Shown: piece by piece, positions 38,497 through 48,070 of the stretch
Position numbering within the stretch: the first letter of the stretch is position 1
Layout: each line of letters starts with the position of its first letter
Source: Thecaphora thlaspeos
Lineage: Eukaryota > Basidiomycota > Ustilaginomycetes > Urocystidales > Glomosporiaceae
NCBI GenBank assembly: GCA_900291925.1
Contig: UWYS01000006.1
Coordinates: forward strand, 1,076,732-1,140,731
DNA: 64,000 nt
Reading direction: 5' to 3'
The notes under the pieces: model-generated
What the model saw: the letters and a program-made list of their open reading frames with translations, nothing else
Told to the model about the DNA's origin: nothing
Database searches by the model: none
Made by a program: the position numbers and the translations under genes

Positions 38497-40030
38497 CTAT
38501 CGATCCTTTCCAGCCGCTTCGAGCACCTCACACGCTCCGAGCGGCAATGGTCTATACTCGTCTCCCTCTCCATGATAAACGGGCGTAACGCTAGGAATGA
38601 AGGGTTTCCTACCATCGCTCGAAGGGTACTGTGCATCCAGAGTGGTACTGGGCAGGTTGAGAGGGTCCAGAGGCGTCTGGGCAAAATATAGCCGTCGCAA
38701 CGCATCCTCTGCCGCGCGGTATTCGGCCATCTTGATGGCGCTACCGCTTCCTTCGCCGATCTTTTGCGTACCGCTGTACACGCCCACCACGAAGATGGGC
38801 GAGATGGATAGTCGACCGCTCTCGGCGACCAGGCGAGATTGAGGTGCCTCCCGTCCGTATTTGGCGCAGGTCGCGGACAGGGCGCGTTTGGGGTCGAAGA
38901 ACTTGAGAAGAGATGCCATGTCCAGGTTGCGCGTAAGCATGTGCGTCGTGATGAAATGGCGCGCCGCCGAGAGACCCTGTGAGTAGAGAACAGCCAGGCA
39001 GGAGAGCAATCGAGAGAGGGCGGCCGGGGGGAGAGGGGGAAACGAAAAGGTCAGCGCCTGCGGAACTGACCAGCTTGCGGCGCACGGCGCTACTCACGAG
39101 CTCCTGGAAGATGATGGCCACCAGAGCGCGCATGGCGTCGGCGGTGACGTCCCTGCTGAGGAGGCCTCGTGAGCGAGTGCGGGTCGAGGGAGCGCCGGCT
39201 GCGTTGGTAGAGCCGTTGGCGGGTGTGGGCGTGGGCAAGACCTTGGAAGCGACCCTGGCGTGCCTGTTCCAGCGCAGGATGCCCTGACCTCCGAGACCGA
39301 GGTCTCCGCCGACGTCTGCCAGGGTGCTGGGACCGACGTGGGCGGCGACGGCGGCCTTGAGTACGCGGGTGGGGAGGTTGGGGTAGCGGAGGTGGAGGTA
39401 CTCTGATGCGATCATGCCGAGGAGCGAGTTGCCGACGGTGGCGAGTGCGGTGTGCGACATGGTGGCGGTGGCCGCGGCTACGTCGTCTGCGGGCGCTGGG
39501 GCGGAAAAGGCGAGCTGGTGTTGGTGGGGGAGGTACTGGAGGGCATCGAGGGGCTGTTGTGCCGGAGCAGTGCGGACGAGGCGTGCGGCATCGTCGTTTG
39601 CCTTTTGGATGAGGTCGTGGAAGGAGGGGTGGGTGCAGGCCTGGTAGACGAGCTGGATGCGGCGGGCGCGGGTGGCGGCGTCGAGGGAAGAGGGGAGGAG
39701 GTTGAGCCTTGCAGCGAGGGCGGCGATGGCCGAGACTGGCGGCGGGCGGAGCGCGGCGTAGAGCGCGGCATCCTTGCGTGCGAGGCGAGGCAGGTGGGCG
39801 GCGGGAGCGTGGGGCTCTGCGGGAGCGGGTACGGGAGCGGCGCTGGAGGGTGATGCGGCGGCTGTGGGTGGTGTTGGTGGCGCTGCTCGGATTGACGAGG
39901 TGTGGAGAGCCGAGGTCGAGGCGGCTGATGTGGAAGGGATGGAGGAGCGTGGAGCCACCCTCTGTCTCGAGGCGGAGGATGACTGGAGGAGAGGCCGAAC
40001 GGTGCTGGCTAGGGAGCGGCTGGAGGACAT
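38497..40030 (-). CDS. MRPL3: Mitochondrial large ribosomal subunit protein mL44 (Mrpl3)
   Basis: Structural protein of the mitochondrial 54S subunit, derived from an RNase III with a double-stranded-RNA-binding domain. Two exons, 40030-39098 and 38976-38497, phase 0, intron GTGAGT...CACAG (470 aa). The N-terminus (MSSSRSLASTVRPLLQSSSA) is Ser/Arg-rich without acidic residues, a mitochondrial presequence. The RNase III-like fold includes LVYQACTHPSFHD, LATVGNSLLGMIASEYLHLRYP and LPTRVLKAAVAAHVGPSTLA, with DAMRALVAIIFQEL before the splice site. The catalytic acidic set of true RNase III is not evident, as expected for mL44. The dsRBD lies in exon 2: PIFVVGVYSGTQKIGEGSGSAIKMAEYRAAEDAL. The C-terminal extension resembles fungal mL44. 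Divergent from LST8. Confidence 0.92.
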
Positions 40031-40705
40031 GGCGGCAGGCTAGACTAGGCCGGGCTAGGCTGGCTGTCTGCTGTGCGAGGAAGGCCGAGGCGCGGACTGA
40101 AAGGAGGCGGGTGTGTGCGCGAGGCTGCGGGGAGGAGGAAGTGTGGGGCGTGTGAATGCGAGGTGGAGAGGTGGTTGAGGGGAGGGAGGGGGAAGCTGCG
40201 GCGAGGTGATGGGATTGCGCGATAGAGGTGTCGAGCGTCGAACGTCGAGCGTCGAGCGAGGGCGGCCGCGTTTCTTCTTCTTCCTTGGGTCGGGTCGTCT
40301 GCCGCTGCCTCGATGCGTCCCGCACGAGTGAGAGCACCTCTCTCTGCCCTCACTCGCCACTCGCCAGCCGCTCCCGCGGACCTCGCCCGTTTTTTTTTTC
40401 TCCAAAGAGTCACGCGAGCAAGATGGCCCCGCCTCTCATTCGCCCGAGAGTATGCGGCGTGGCGCCGCGCTGGGCCGTGCGAGAAAGTGCTCGTGGCTCA
40501 GCAGTCAGCACTGCTCCACTTTGTTGGGCCGTCTGCCTCTCGATCGTCCCTTGTCCCTCGTACCCATCGACCTCGTCCTAACTATACCCTCGTATCCCCT
40601 ACCTTGACCGTTCCACTCGCTCCCTCGCCACATCACCACCGCCTTTCTCAGATCGAATCGAGCCGCCTCAAAGCCACCACGCCTCGCTCCTCACCCACCC
40701 CCACC
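40031..40705. promoter_or_regulatory. Divergent promoter mL44 / LST8
   Basis: A 675-bp stretch between divergent starts. It contains a tandem of CGTCGAGCG-type units near 40229-40258, a T-run at 40390-40399, and a frame open upstream of the LST8 ATG (from 40313) that has no domain content and is taken as 5' leader. Confidence 0.5.
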
Positions 40706-42387
40706 ATGGCCACCCGCGCACCCGCCCGCATCCCCACACAAGGGCCCCCTCCTCCCACCAGCCAAGCACAGATCCACCATCACCACCAGCAACAGCAGCA
40801 GCAGCAACAGCAACCACAACAACAACAGCAGCAACAACAACAACAACAGACAGCCGTACAGCAAGACGCCCTCTCCGTCATCCTCGTCACCGCAGGCTAC
40901 GACCACACCATCCGCTTCTGGGAGGCTTGGTCCGGCATCTGCTCGCGCACCATACAGCATCCAGACAGCCAGGTCAATCGCCTCGCAATCAGCCCAGACA
41001 AGCGCTACCTCGCCGCCGCCGCAAACACCCACATCCGCCTCTACGACTGCAGCGTAGCCCCGCCCCCCAACCTCAACCTAGCCCCACCCTCCTCCGCTCA
41101 CAACCCTGCCCCCGCACAGCACACCAACACCAACCCCGTCGTCACCTACGATGGACACGTCGGCAACGTCACCAGCATAGCCTGGCACTGCGACGCAAAG
41201 TGGCTCGTATCCGGCAGTGAAGATGGCACTCTTAAGATCTGGGACACGAGGTCAGACGTCGCTCCCCTCTCTTTCTCCCTCTCTTTCTCCCTCTCTCTCC
41301 CCTCCTCGCCCTCGCCAGCCGCGTGCGCTAACTCCCTCGGTCCTTGGCCCCTCCCCATCCCCGCAGGACATCACGCGCCCAACGCGTCTACGACCACCGC
41401 GCACCCGTCAACGACGTCGTCGTTCACCCCAATCAGGGCGAGCTCGTCTCTTGCGACCAGGCCGGCAGCGTCAAGGTCTGGGACCTCGGCGAGAACGGCT
41501 GCAGCCACGAACTCGTACCCGAGGAAGAGGTCCCTATACGCTCCGTCACCGTCGCCTCCGACGGCAGCTGCCTCGTCGCCGGCAACAACAAGGTGCGTCT
41601 CTCCTTGTGCGCCGGCCGGCTCGCTGGCAAAACGACGTGGTCGAGCTTCGTGGGCTCACCTGACGTTGCCTCTTTCCCTTTGCTCCTCCGCATCGCTCGC
41701 TCGCTCCGCTCTGACTGCACATGGCGACAGGGCAACGTCTACGTTTGGCGCATCCAAAACGGAGGCGCATATGACGTCGACGGCCAGCCGCTACCTCCGG
41801 GCCAGGGTGACTTTACCGACCTCCAACCCGTCACCAAATTCTCCGCCCACGAAAAGTACCTGACCAGGTGTCTGCTCAGCCCCGACGTAAAGTGAGTCTC
41901 GCGCCTTGCGCATGGCCCAGTGCCACACGCCTGTGAAAGCGTCCGCTGACGACAAGTCGACTGGCTGCCGCACCGCGGCGACGCACGGAACAGACACCTG
42001 GCCACCTGTTCGGCGGATGCGACGATCAAGATCTGGGACACGTCCAACTACTCGTTCTCGCTGGAAAAGACGCTCGTGGGGCACCAGAGGTGGGTGTGGG
42101 ACGCAGCGTTTAGCGCTGATAGCGCCTACCTTGTAACCGGTGAGTTGGCTGCCTTTCCCATCCGCTCGTTCGCTGTCCGGGTGACACAGCCTCCCACCCA
42201 CTTTTGTCCTGCTGACCACTTTGCGCTCGCCACATCGTTCTGCCTTGACGGACTGACGACGACAGCGTCGTCGGACCACGTGGCGAGGCTATGGGAGTTG
42301 GCTTCGGGCGAAACGGTGCGCCAGTACAACGGGCACCACCGGGCGGCCGTCTGCGTGGCATTAAACGACTCGTCGCTGTCATTCTAA
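40706..42387 (+). CDS. LST8: TOR complex subunit Lst8 (WD40)
   Basis: Seven-bladed WD40 protein that binds the TOR kinase domain in TORC1 and TORC2. Five exons: 40706-41250, 41367-41592, 41731-41891, 41994-42139 and 42266-42387, all GT...AG and in phase (399 aa). The N-terminus has an unusual low-complexity extension of about 50 residues with a His/Gln tract ([11 protein letters not shown] and more). The core follows Lst8 closely: [122 protein letters not shown] and [20 protein letters not shown]. Lst8 proteins lacking the tract start near the [13 protein letters not shown] block, so the polyQ is lineage-specific. Preferred start 40706 has CCACCATGG context. The last exon is short and ends at the normal family C-terminus. 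Confidence 0.95.
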
Positions 42388-42697
42388 AGGAAAGGCAAAG
42401 CAGTCGATGCGAGCGCGCGTGACCTCAAGATGGCCAGGGCTGGGCCAGCGTCTAGCGCAGCGTGGATGTGTTTGGCTTGATCTTCTGACTGAGGCTGAGG
42501 CTGGGTGTGCGGTTTGTCGTGTCGTGTCGTGTCTCTGCTTGCTGATGAGGGCGCTTCAGCGTGTCGGTTGACCGTGCGCGGCGTGGCGTAGGCTGCTTTA
42601 TTTATGGTTTTTGCCGTACGCCAACCTCCACTTGGCAGACGGACTCGCTCGCCTTTGCTTTTGATCCACCACCACCACCACCCACCCGCACCTGACG
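42388..42697. other. Intergenic LST8 to CCDC174-like gene
   Basis: 310 bases: LST8 3' UTR and the promoter of the next gene. Short GTGTC and CCA repeats (near 42520-42530 and 42668-42682). No RNA or coding feature seen. Confidence 0.5.
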
Positions 42698-43765
42698 ATG
42701 TCAGACACGCCACATCCCACCACCTCTCTCCCGGCGTCCAAACGCAGCAAAGTAGGGCAAACATCCTTCCTCTCTTTAAAAGCGGATCTAGAATCGTACA
42801 AACACGACCAAACCACTCGCTCCACGGACAAAACGGCGGGACCTTCCAAGCTTTCCCGTACCTTTCTCGACACCACCACCTCGTCATCGAAGGATAAGAG
42901 AGGACGTTCGGAAAGAGGAAAGAATAAACACGAAAAACGCTCGACATCATCGTGGACGAACACGCCTTCTTTGCAGTTGGATGATATTCGTGTGAATCTG
43001 CAACGAAAGGCTAGGATTTATGATAGGTTGACGCGCGGTCTTCATGCCGGTCTCGAGGAGGAGGATGTCATGGATGGAGTGGTGGATTGGCAGGAAAAGG
43101 CGAGAGTCTATGCCGAAACAAGAGATGCTCGCTCCTCTTCCTTCGTCTCGGGACGATCCAGCGAAGACGACGACAACGACGACGACGAGCGGGGCCGAGG
43201 GAAAGAGGTGGTAGAGTACATTGACGAATTCGGCCGAACGCGTCTATCCAAGATCAAAGATATACCTCGACATCTCTTACCCGTCTCCTTGGGTGGTCAT
43301 CTGGAAGACGAAGCACGTCCAGACGGCGAGGGTGAGGATGTGGCGATCTACGGTCCCTCTACCTCTTTCCCCATCTATCAACCGCCTTCACCCGTCCTCG
43401 CACAACGAAAGGCCAAGATCGACAACGAAGCGCAACAACAGAAACACTTTGACGCCGATTGGGAGGTGAGGCAGCGCGGAGCGGCTTTCTACCGTTTCGC
43501 GAGCGACGAAGAGGAGAGAAAGAGACAGATGCAAGGCTTGCAAGCATTGAGGAGACAGACGGAGACCAACAGACACCAGGACGCAGACGGTACGCCACCG
43601 CGAAACCAAGATACAGGACGCGAAAAGAGAAAGAGAACCATCGAAACGAGGAAAGAGCAAGTGCAAAGAGAAAGGATCAAGGTGCTAGGACGTCAAGCGA
43701 TCCATAGGAGGGACGAAGAGATTCGTCAGAGGAGATTCGACTTCCTCTTGCTCCCGCCCACTTGA
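42698..43765 (+). CDS. CCDC174-like coiled-coil protein
   Basis: Single exon, 355 aa, highly charged. Features that fit the CCDC174 (DUF4078) family: LQRKARIYDRLTRGLHAG near residue 105, then VDWQEKARVYAE, the acidic/Arg stretch, EYIDEFGRTRLSKIKDIPRH (the family's 'DxxGRxR' motif) and a C-terminal coiled coil rich in Lys, Arg, Glu and Gln (RKEQVQRERIKVLGRQAIHR). DADWEVRQRGAAFYRFASDE also fits the family's conserved block. In animals CCDC174 is nuclear and associates with exon-junction/splicing factors such as eIF4A3; the same role here is inferred. An adjacent acidic run (EDDDNDDDERGRGKE) and a basic NLS-like stretch (REKRKR) agree with a nuclear protein. Confidence 0.72.
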   Translation: MSDTPHPTTSLPASKRSKVGQTSFLSLKADLESYKHDQTTRSTDKTAGPSKLSRTFLDTTTSSSKDKRGRSERGKNKHEKRSTSSWTNTPSLQLDDIRVNLQRKARIYDRLTRGLHAGLEEEDVMDGVVDWQEKARVYAETRDARSSSFVSGRSSEDDDNDDDERGRGKEVVEYIDEFGRTRLSKIKDIPRHLLPVSLGGHLEDEARPDGEGEDVAIYGPSTSFPIYQPPSPVLAQRKAKIDNEAQQQKHFDADWEVRQRGAAFYRFASDEEERKRQMQGLQALRRQTETNRHQDADGTPPRNQDTGREKRKRTIETRKEQVQRERIKVLGRQAIHRRDEEIRQRRFDFLLLPPT

Positions 43766-44090
43766 GCTCAGGTGTGAGCTCCTTGTCGCTCGTCGAAAGG
43801 CGAGAGGGAGCCGAGGACCTGTCCGCCCTTCGAACGATGACATGCAGGGAAAAAGTCACATTGCTGGTCCTTCATACTGATCGAGAATGGAACAGAGCCA
43901 ACGCTACATAGACACCGCACTTTGCCACCGGTCCAATCATATACCCCGATATGCCGAACGAGGGATTGAAGATGGGGAGATGTGCCATTTCGTGGTATAG
44001 TGAGAAAAGAGGGAGAAAGAAAGAGAGGGAGAGGGAGAGGGTGGAAGGGTGGAAGGGGTGCACCAATCGACATTCAATCAGCGCCCTCTT
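43766..44090. other. Intergenic between convergent genes
   Basis: 325 bases between two 3' ends. A GAGAGGGA purine repeat lies near 44021-44040. No feature supported. Confidence 0.5.
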
Positions 44091-45404
44091 TCACTCCCAA
44101 TCCGAGTCTTCGCTGTCTTCCTCCTTTGCCTGTGTCTTGGCTGTCGCGGTGGTGGTGGTAGCGGTGGCGTCCTTTGCAGCGGCGTCGACGTCGACGGGTG
44201 TAGGCGTGACGGGGACAGAAGAGGATCTCGTCTCTCCATTCGCCTCATCACCGGCAGCCTGGTCCTCTTCGTCCCAGACGAAGTCATCGTCTTCTTCGAC
44301 CTTGCTGCTCTCCTCGCCGTGATCGCTCTGCTTTGACGCTGCTTCTTCCTTGTCTTCCTCCTGCACCTGCACCTGCACCTGCTTGCCCATCGTAGCCGTT
44401 CGAACGGCCTCCTCCACCTGTTCCTCTACGCTCTTCTCCTTTCCCTTCTCCGCCTCCTTCTCCGCCTCTTGCGGCGGTACGACCTCAACCAACTCACCCG
44501 CCAAAACCTTCATATCCTTTCCTAGATCCTTTGCGAAATTCTCACTTGCTTCCAGATACCTCGCTGCGAGTGCTTGCGACTGCGACAGGTCGAGGTGCGG
44601 GAGGTGTGCTTGGATGGTTCGTGAGAGGTTGGAAAGCGTCTTGTCGCCGTCGCCTCGGAGGGAAGAACGGAGGTTGTTCTGCAGAGCTACGACACGGGGA
44701 TCCGAGGTGAGTTGCGTCGTGATGCGGTTCAAGAACGACGAAGCGGCCTCCAGAGCGCTCCCGCTGGGTTCCTGCTTCGAGGCAGCGAGGGGCGTCGCGT
44801 CGGCGTCGGGATCGACGGCACGTTGTTTCCCCTTTCCCTCAAACGTCGACGGATCTTGAACGGACGATGAGGCGACGTCCAGCTCGTCCACGACTAGCGG
44901 AAAGGCTGCGGCATTCTGACTCGACTCTCTCGCCTGTCTCTGCGCATCCGAAAGCTGCGCTTCCAGTCGAATGTACTCCTTCTTTGCAAAACTGAGCAAA
45001 CCTCCTTGCGAATCGACGTGTTGTTTCGCTTGAGAGAGTTGGGCTTGGGACTACGCGGTCGAGGGATAGCGAGGAGAGGGAAAAGGAGAAAGAATAAAAA
45101 TAAAAAAAGACCGGCAAGACGCACGACGAGCACAAAAAGCAACGACAACAGGGGCAAGGGAAAGACGAAGCAGTTGCATGACAAGTAAGCACCGAAAGCC
45201 CGCGCAACGTTGCGCTCGGACGAACTAAAACAGTTGCGAGCTCACCTTGTGCGCAACGCCAGACCACCAGGACGAGAAACCCGTGACGAGGTTGGAGACT
45301 TCCGACTCGATCGTCGTAGCAGCCGAGGCGGAAGCGGTATCGGATGGTGCGCTGGTGCGATCGTCGATCGATGGAGAAAGTTGCGTGTGGTCCGAAAGGT
45401 CCAT
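44091..45404 (-). CDS. Unrecognised acidic protein with WWSGV N-terminal motif and DSDWE C-terminus
   Basis: Two exons on the minus strand, 45404-45246 and 45050-44091, phase 0, donor GTGAGC and acceptor GCGTAG (372 aa). The first exon ends in NLVTGFSSWWSGVAHK. The second opens with a short Gln-rich coiled segment (SQAQLSQAKQHVDSQGG) and a helix with SFAKKEYIRLEAQLSDAQRQ. A helical middle (ASSFLNRITTQLTSDPRVVA, QSQALAARYLEASENFAKDL) is followed by a long Glu/Lys-rich region and an acidic C-terminus ending DSEDSDWE. The Trp-Trp/Gly N-terminal motif and acidic 'DWE' end recall fungal Dos2/SYAP1-type proteins, but I do not see a BSD domain, so this is only a weak resemblance. Function not assigned. 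A mariner transposon lies 184 bases upstream of the start. Confidence 0.72.
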
Positions 45405-45588
45405 CTTGTCTGGCTTTGATGCGTGCAGTGTGACGCTGGTGGTGGTGGTGGTGGTGGAAAAGATGAAAGGTTGCAAGCGCACCGAGCACGCTGCGGAGTG
45501 AGGTCTGTGCGGCGCATGGACCGCTCCGCTCCCCCTCCCCTTTCCCCCCACCCGGACCGGTCGCGAGGCAGAGGGGAAAATTTGAATA

Positions 45589-45693
45589 CTCCTTCGGAAC
45601 TCGCCGTGATGTCGTCACATGTCTTCGTGATGCCGTATCTTGTATTTCGTGAAAGGGCCACGTATAGCATGAATTGCATACATTCATCGTGAG
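45589..45693 (+). repeat. Left terminal inverted repeat of mariner-type element
   Basis: Reverse complement of the right TIR. It contains internal subrepeats around GTGATGTCGTCAC and CTTCGTGATGCC, possible transposase-binding sites. Confidence 0.85.
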
Positions 45694-45722
45694 AGTCTAC
45701 AAACGGTCTTCGTGATAGTGTA

Positions 45723-47144
45723 CTACAAGACCGCGGGTCTGAACTGGCTCCGACGGCGTACCGAAGTATGCGATGCCGATGGCGCCGCTCCAGGCACAGT
45801 CTCTTCGACCAACACATTTGCCTTGCTCTCTGTCTCGCTCTCCGTCAACGTATCGTCGTTGCTCGAGCTGGTGTATGTCTCTCCTTCAGCATCGGCGTCG
45901 CTGAGGGCGGCCTGTGCTTCTTGCTCGGCACCAAGGTCAGCTGCAAGGGCCTCTGGTTCAAATATAGATCCCTGCAGCGACTGTCCCTTGTTGCCCAGCC
46001 GCATCTGAATTGCTGTGTGCTCGGCGAGCTCAGAATGGCCCATATTTTGCAGCGTTGTGGCGGCATCGTGATCGCGGCCGAGGGCCCCGCCAAGTTGAGC
46101 AACGGAGAACCAGCGCTGGATCTCCCAGAGCCAGCCCGCACACTTCTCGGAATTTATATCGGCAAGTGCCTCATCGATGTGTGCGCACAGAGCGTCCTGC
46201 GTCTGCGTCGTTGCTCGCCCAACAACAGGCTTGTTCTTGCCAAAGACTCACTCGGCCATGTTGAATTGAGGTGTGTATGGCGGGAACAGGGTGAGCGTGT
46301 GATTGGCATCGAGGATAACCCGGCGAAAATGTTTTGTTCGATGAAAGCTGGCATTGTCCATCACAAAGACGTATCGGCGTCCATTGTCAAACTTCGGATA
46401 GACTTTCTTCTTGGGGAACTGCTCAAAGCGCTCGCTCTTCCACCCGCTGAGGATGTGTTCGTGCGCAAGCAGTCCGTACTGCGTCACAGCAACCATTAAA
46501 GAGACGTTGCGGCCGCGCGCAGTTGGCTTGATGACAGTTGCCCTTTGGCCCTTTTTTGCTCAAGCTCGATTGCGGGTGATGTGAAGATTGAAGCCAGCCT
46601 CGTCAAAGAAGACTACATTTTTGTCACCAAGTGAATGCCTGGCATTGACGAGCCTGAGGCACCATCTCTGGCGCTCAAGGATCCGCGCGGGCAAGTTGTT
46701 ATCCACCTTCTCGCAATGCATGCGCTTCAATGTCATTCCGGCACGGCGAGCAAGGGCTTTGCCAAGTGCTCGTTCACCAAACAAGGCCGTTGGGAACTGG
46801 CTCTTGACGTGCAGAAGAATCTCGTTGATTGTTGCTGTTGCATGGTCACCAAGGTAAGCTACAGCAGCAGCAATATGCTCGTCTTTCAGCTTCCTCGGCC
46901 GGACGCTGCCGCCGCGTGGCTTCGCCTTGATTGAGCCGTCGCGCTCAAATGCTTTTATGATACTGTCCACCGTCGAGTAGGCATACTCAAAGCGACGGGC
47001 AATTGAGGCCTTGGACTCGCCAGCAACAATTCTATGTCGAATGATGTTGGGTACGGCGGCGCGCTTCCGTTTGGGCGGTGGCGGTGGCGGCTGTTGGGGG
47101 TGTGATGGAGCGTGACGAGTTCTCCAGGTCAGCGCTGGCGGCAT
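45723..47144 (-). pseudogene. Tc1/mariner (DD34E) transposase, broken by two TGA codons
   Basis: Single frame of 474 codons including the stop. N-terminal helix-turn-helix region: RHRIVAGESKASIARRFEYA then YSTVDSIIKAFERDGS; a basic linker KPRGGSVRPRKLKDEHI follows. Catalytic DDE domain: first Asp in VVFFDEAGFNLH (codon 181), second in VMDNASFHRTKH (codon 263), Glu in PPYTPQFNMAE (codon 298). The last two are separated by 34 residues, the DD34E pattern of Tc1-like elements. Frame is interrupted by TGA at 46562-46560 (codon 195, within ITRNRA-stop-AKKGQRA) and TGA at 46250-46248 (codon 299, NMAE-stop-VFGKNK). Both positions plausibly encoded Trp (TGG). The second TGA also creates a GTGAGT donor-like word. 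No frameshifts were seen; the C-terminus is acidic and ends at TAG. Confidence 0.88.
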
Positions 47145-47254
47145 GGCAGCAGTTTTGGGAGGTACGAGATGGCGACAGCGGTGATGTGAAGCAAGTCAGT
47201 TGTGTTCTTTAAGTAAGTTCTTACTTACTGTACGTACAGAAGGGACAGGCACAA

Positions 47255-47342
47255 CAGCAGGCAGACAGAGAGACAGACAGATGGATGGACAGACGGACAG
47301 ACGGACAGATGGATGGACAGACGGACAGACGGACAGACAGGC
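47255..47342. repeat. (ACAGACGG)/(ACAGATGG)-type microsatellite inside transposon
   Basis: Tandem ACAGACGG and GGACAGAT units, about 88 bp, between the transposase start and the right TIR. Unit regularity without spacers excludes a CRISPR array. Confidence 0.85.
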
Positions 47343-47385
47343 TGACGAAATATGCTTGTATCATTGCGATGAAGCTTTTTGCAGC

Positions 47386-47494
47386 CTCACGATCGCAAAG
47401 TGCAGATCATGCTATATGCGGCTCTTTCACGAAATACAAGATACGGCATCACAAAGACGTGTGACGACATCACGAAGAGCGAGTTCCGAAGGAG
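47386..47494 (-). repeat. Right terminal inverted repeat of mariner-type element
   Basis: Pairs with the left TIR. It is longer by a 4-nt insertion (CTCGCTCTTCGTG against CTCGCCGTG, read inward from the tip). Confidence 0.85.
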
Positions 47495-47496
47495 TA

Positions 47497-48070
47497 GAGA
47501 CGAAAAGGTGATAAGATTGAAACACGAAATCGAGCAGCATTTCAGAGGAAAGCGGAACAACGTCGTGCCGCGTCTCCACCCTCTCTACCCATTCTCTCCT
47601 CCCACCGCATCCCTCTTGCCAGTACTTGAACCACCTCCAAACACACTCTCAGACATACCATGCAGCCAAGTCGAACTGTCCCTCGCCCAAGATTGTTGAG
47701 CCAAGCACTGACACGAGCTCAGTAACACAGAACGAGGGGAAGCTAAAGCTGTCCTTCGACGAGTAGAGCTAGCGGAACGGGTGGCGACGAACCCCGTTAT
47801 ACCTTCAAAGCGTCGTCCAGGCACAAGTGGTCAACGCGGCACTTTGTACACTCCCTCCTGTCAGCGTCGGGGCCAACACACGTCACAGAAACAGACCGAG
47901 CGACCCATCTCGAGGTCGACACGGGAAAGATTTCCGCGCAGCTGGAAACATGGGCAGAGTTAGAGCAGAGGTGCAAGTCTGCCTTGTGTTCCATCGCCCG
48001 GCGTACATGTCCATCGCCGGGTGTACATGTCGGAAACACGGGGCGCCACGCAGGTCCGACGACGACGGCG
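47497..48070. other. Intergenic, transposon to MSF1 3' end
   Basis: About 570 bases. Frames up to 60-80 codons without domain features. A short duplicated motif (GTACATGTCCATCGCCGG and partial copy) lies near 48002-48031. Nothing assignable. Confidence 0.5.

Larger units (their letters stand above)
45589..47494 (-). mobile_element. Tc1/mariner-superfamily DNA transposon (1906 bp), TA-flanked
   Basis: Terminal inverted repeats of about 105-109 bp (45589-45693 and 47386-47494) share CTCCTTCGGAACTCGC at the tips and TATCTTGTATTTCGTGAAAG further in, with scattered substitutions and one 4-nt indel. Both ends are flanked by TA (45587-45588 and 47495-47496), the target duplication of the superfamily. 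Inside is a single minus-strand transposase frame (45723-47144), interrupted twice. The left TIR tip is 184 bp from the start codon of the neighbouring minus-strand gene, so the element sits in its promoter zone. Clear TIRs, full length and TA sites indicate a fairly recent insertion; mutated transposase indicates it is now non-autonomous. Confidence 0.93.

Noticed and set aside
46180..46253. GTGAGT in the transposase taken as a real intron donor
   Set aside because: Splicing to the nearby CAG acceptors would delete the coherent VFGKNKPVVGRATTQTQ segment, and the first TGA would remain.
46248..46562. TGA codons read as tryptophan or selenocysteine (recoding)
   Set aside because: All nuclear genes here use TGG for Trp and TGA as a stop (RPB5 and the SRR1-like gene end in TGA). 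Mutation of a transposon copy is simpler.
47255..47342. Tandem array in the transposon considered as CRISPR-like
   Set aside because: Units of about 8 bp are contiguous with no unique spacers, and the genome is eukaryotic.
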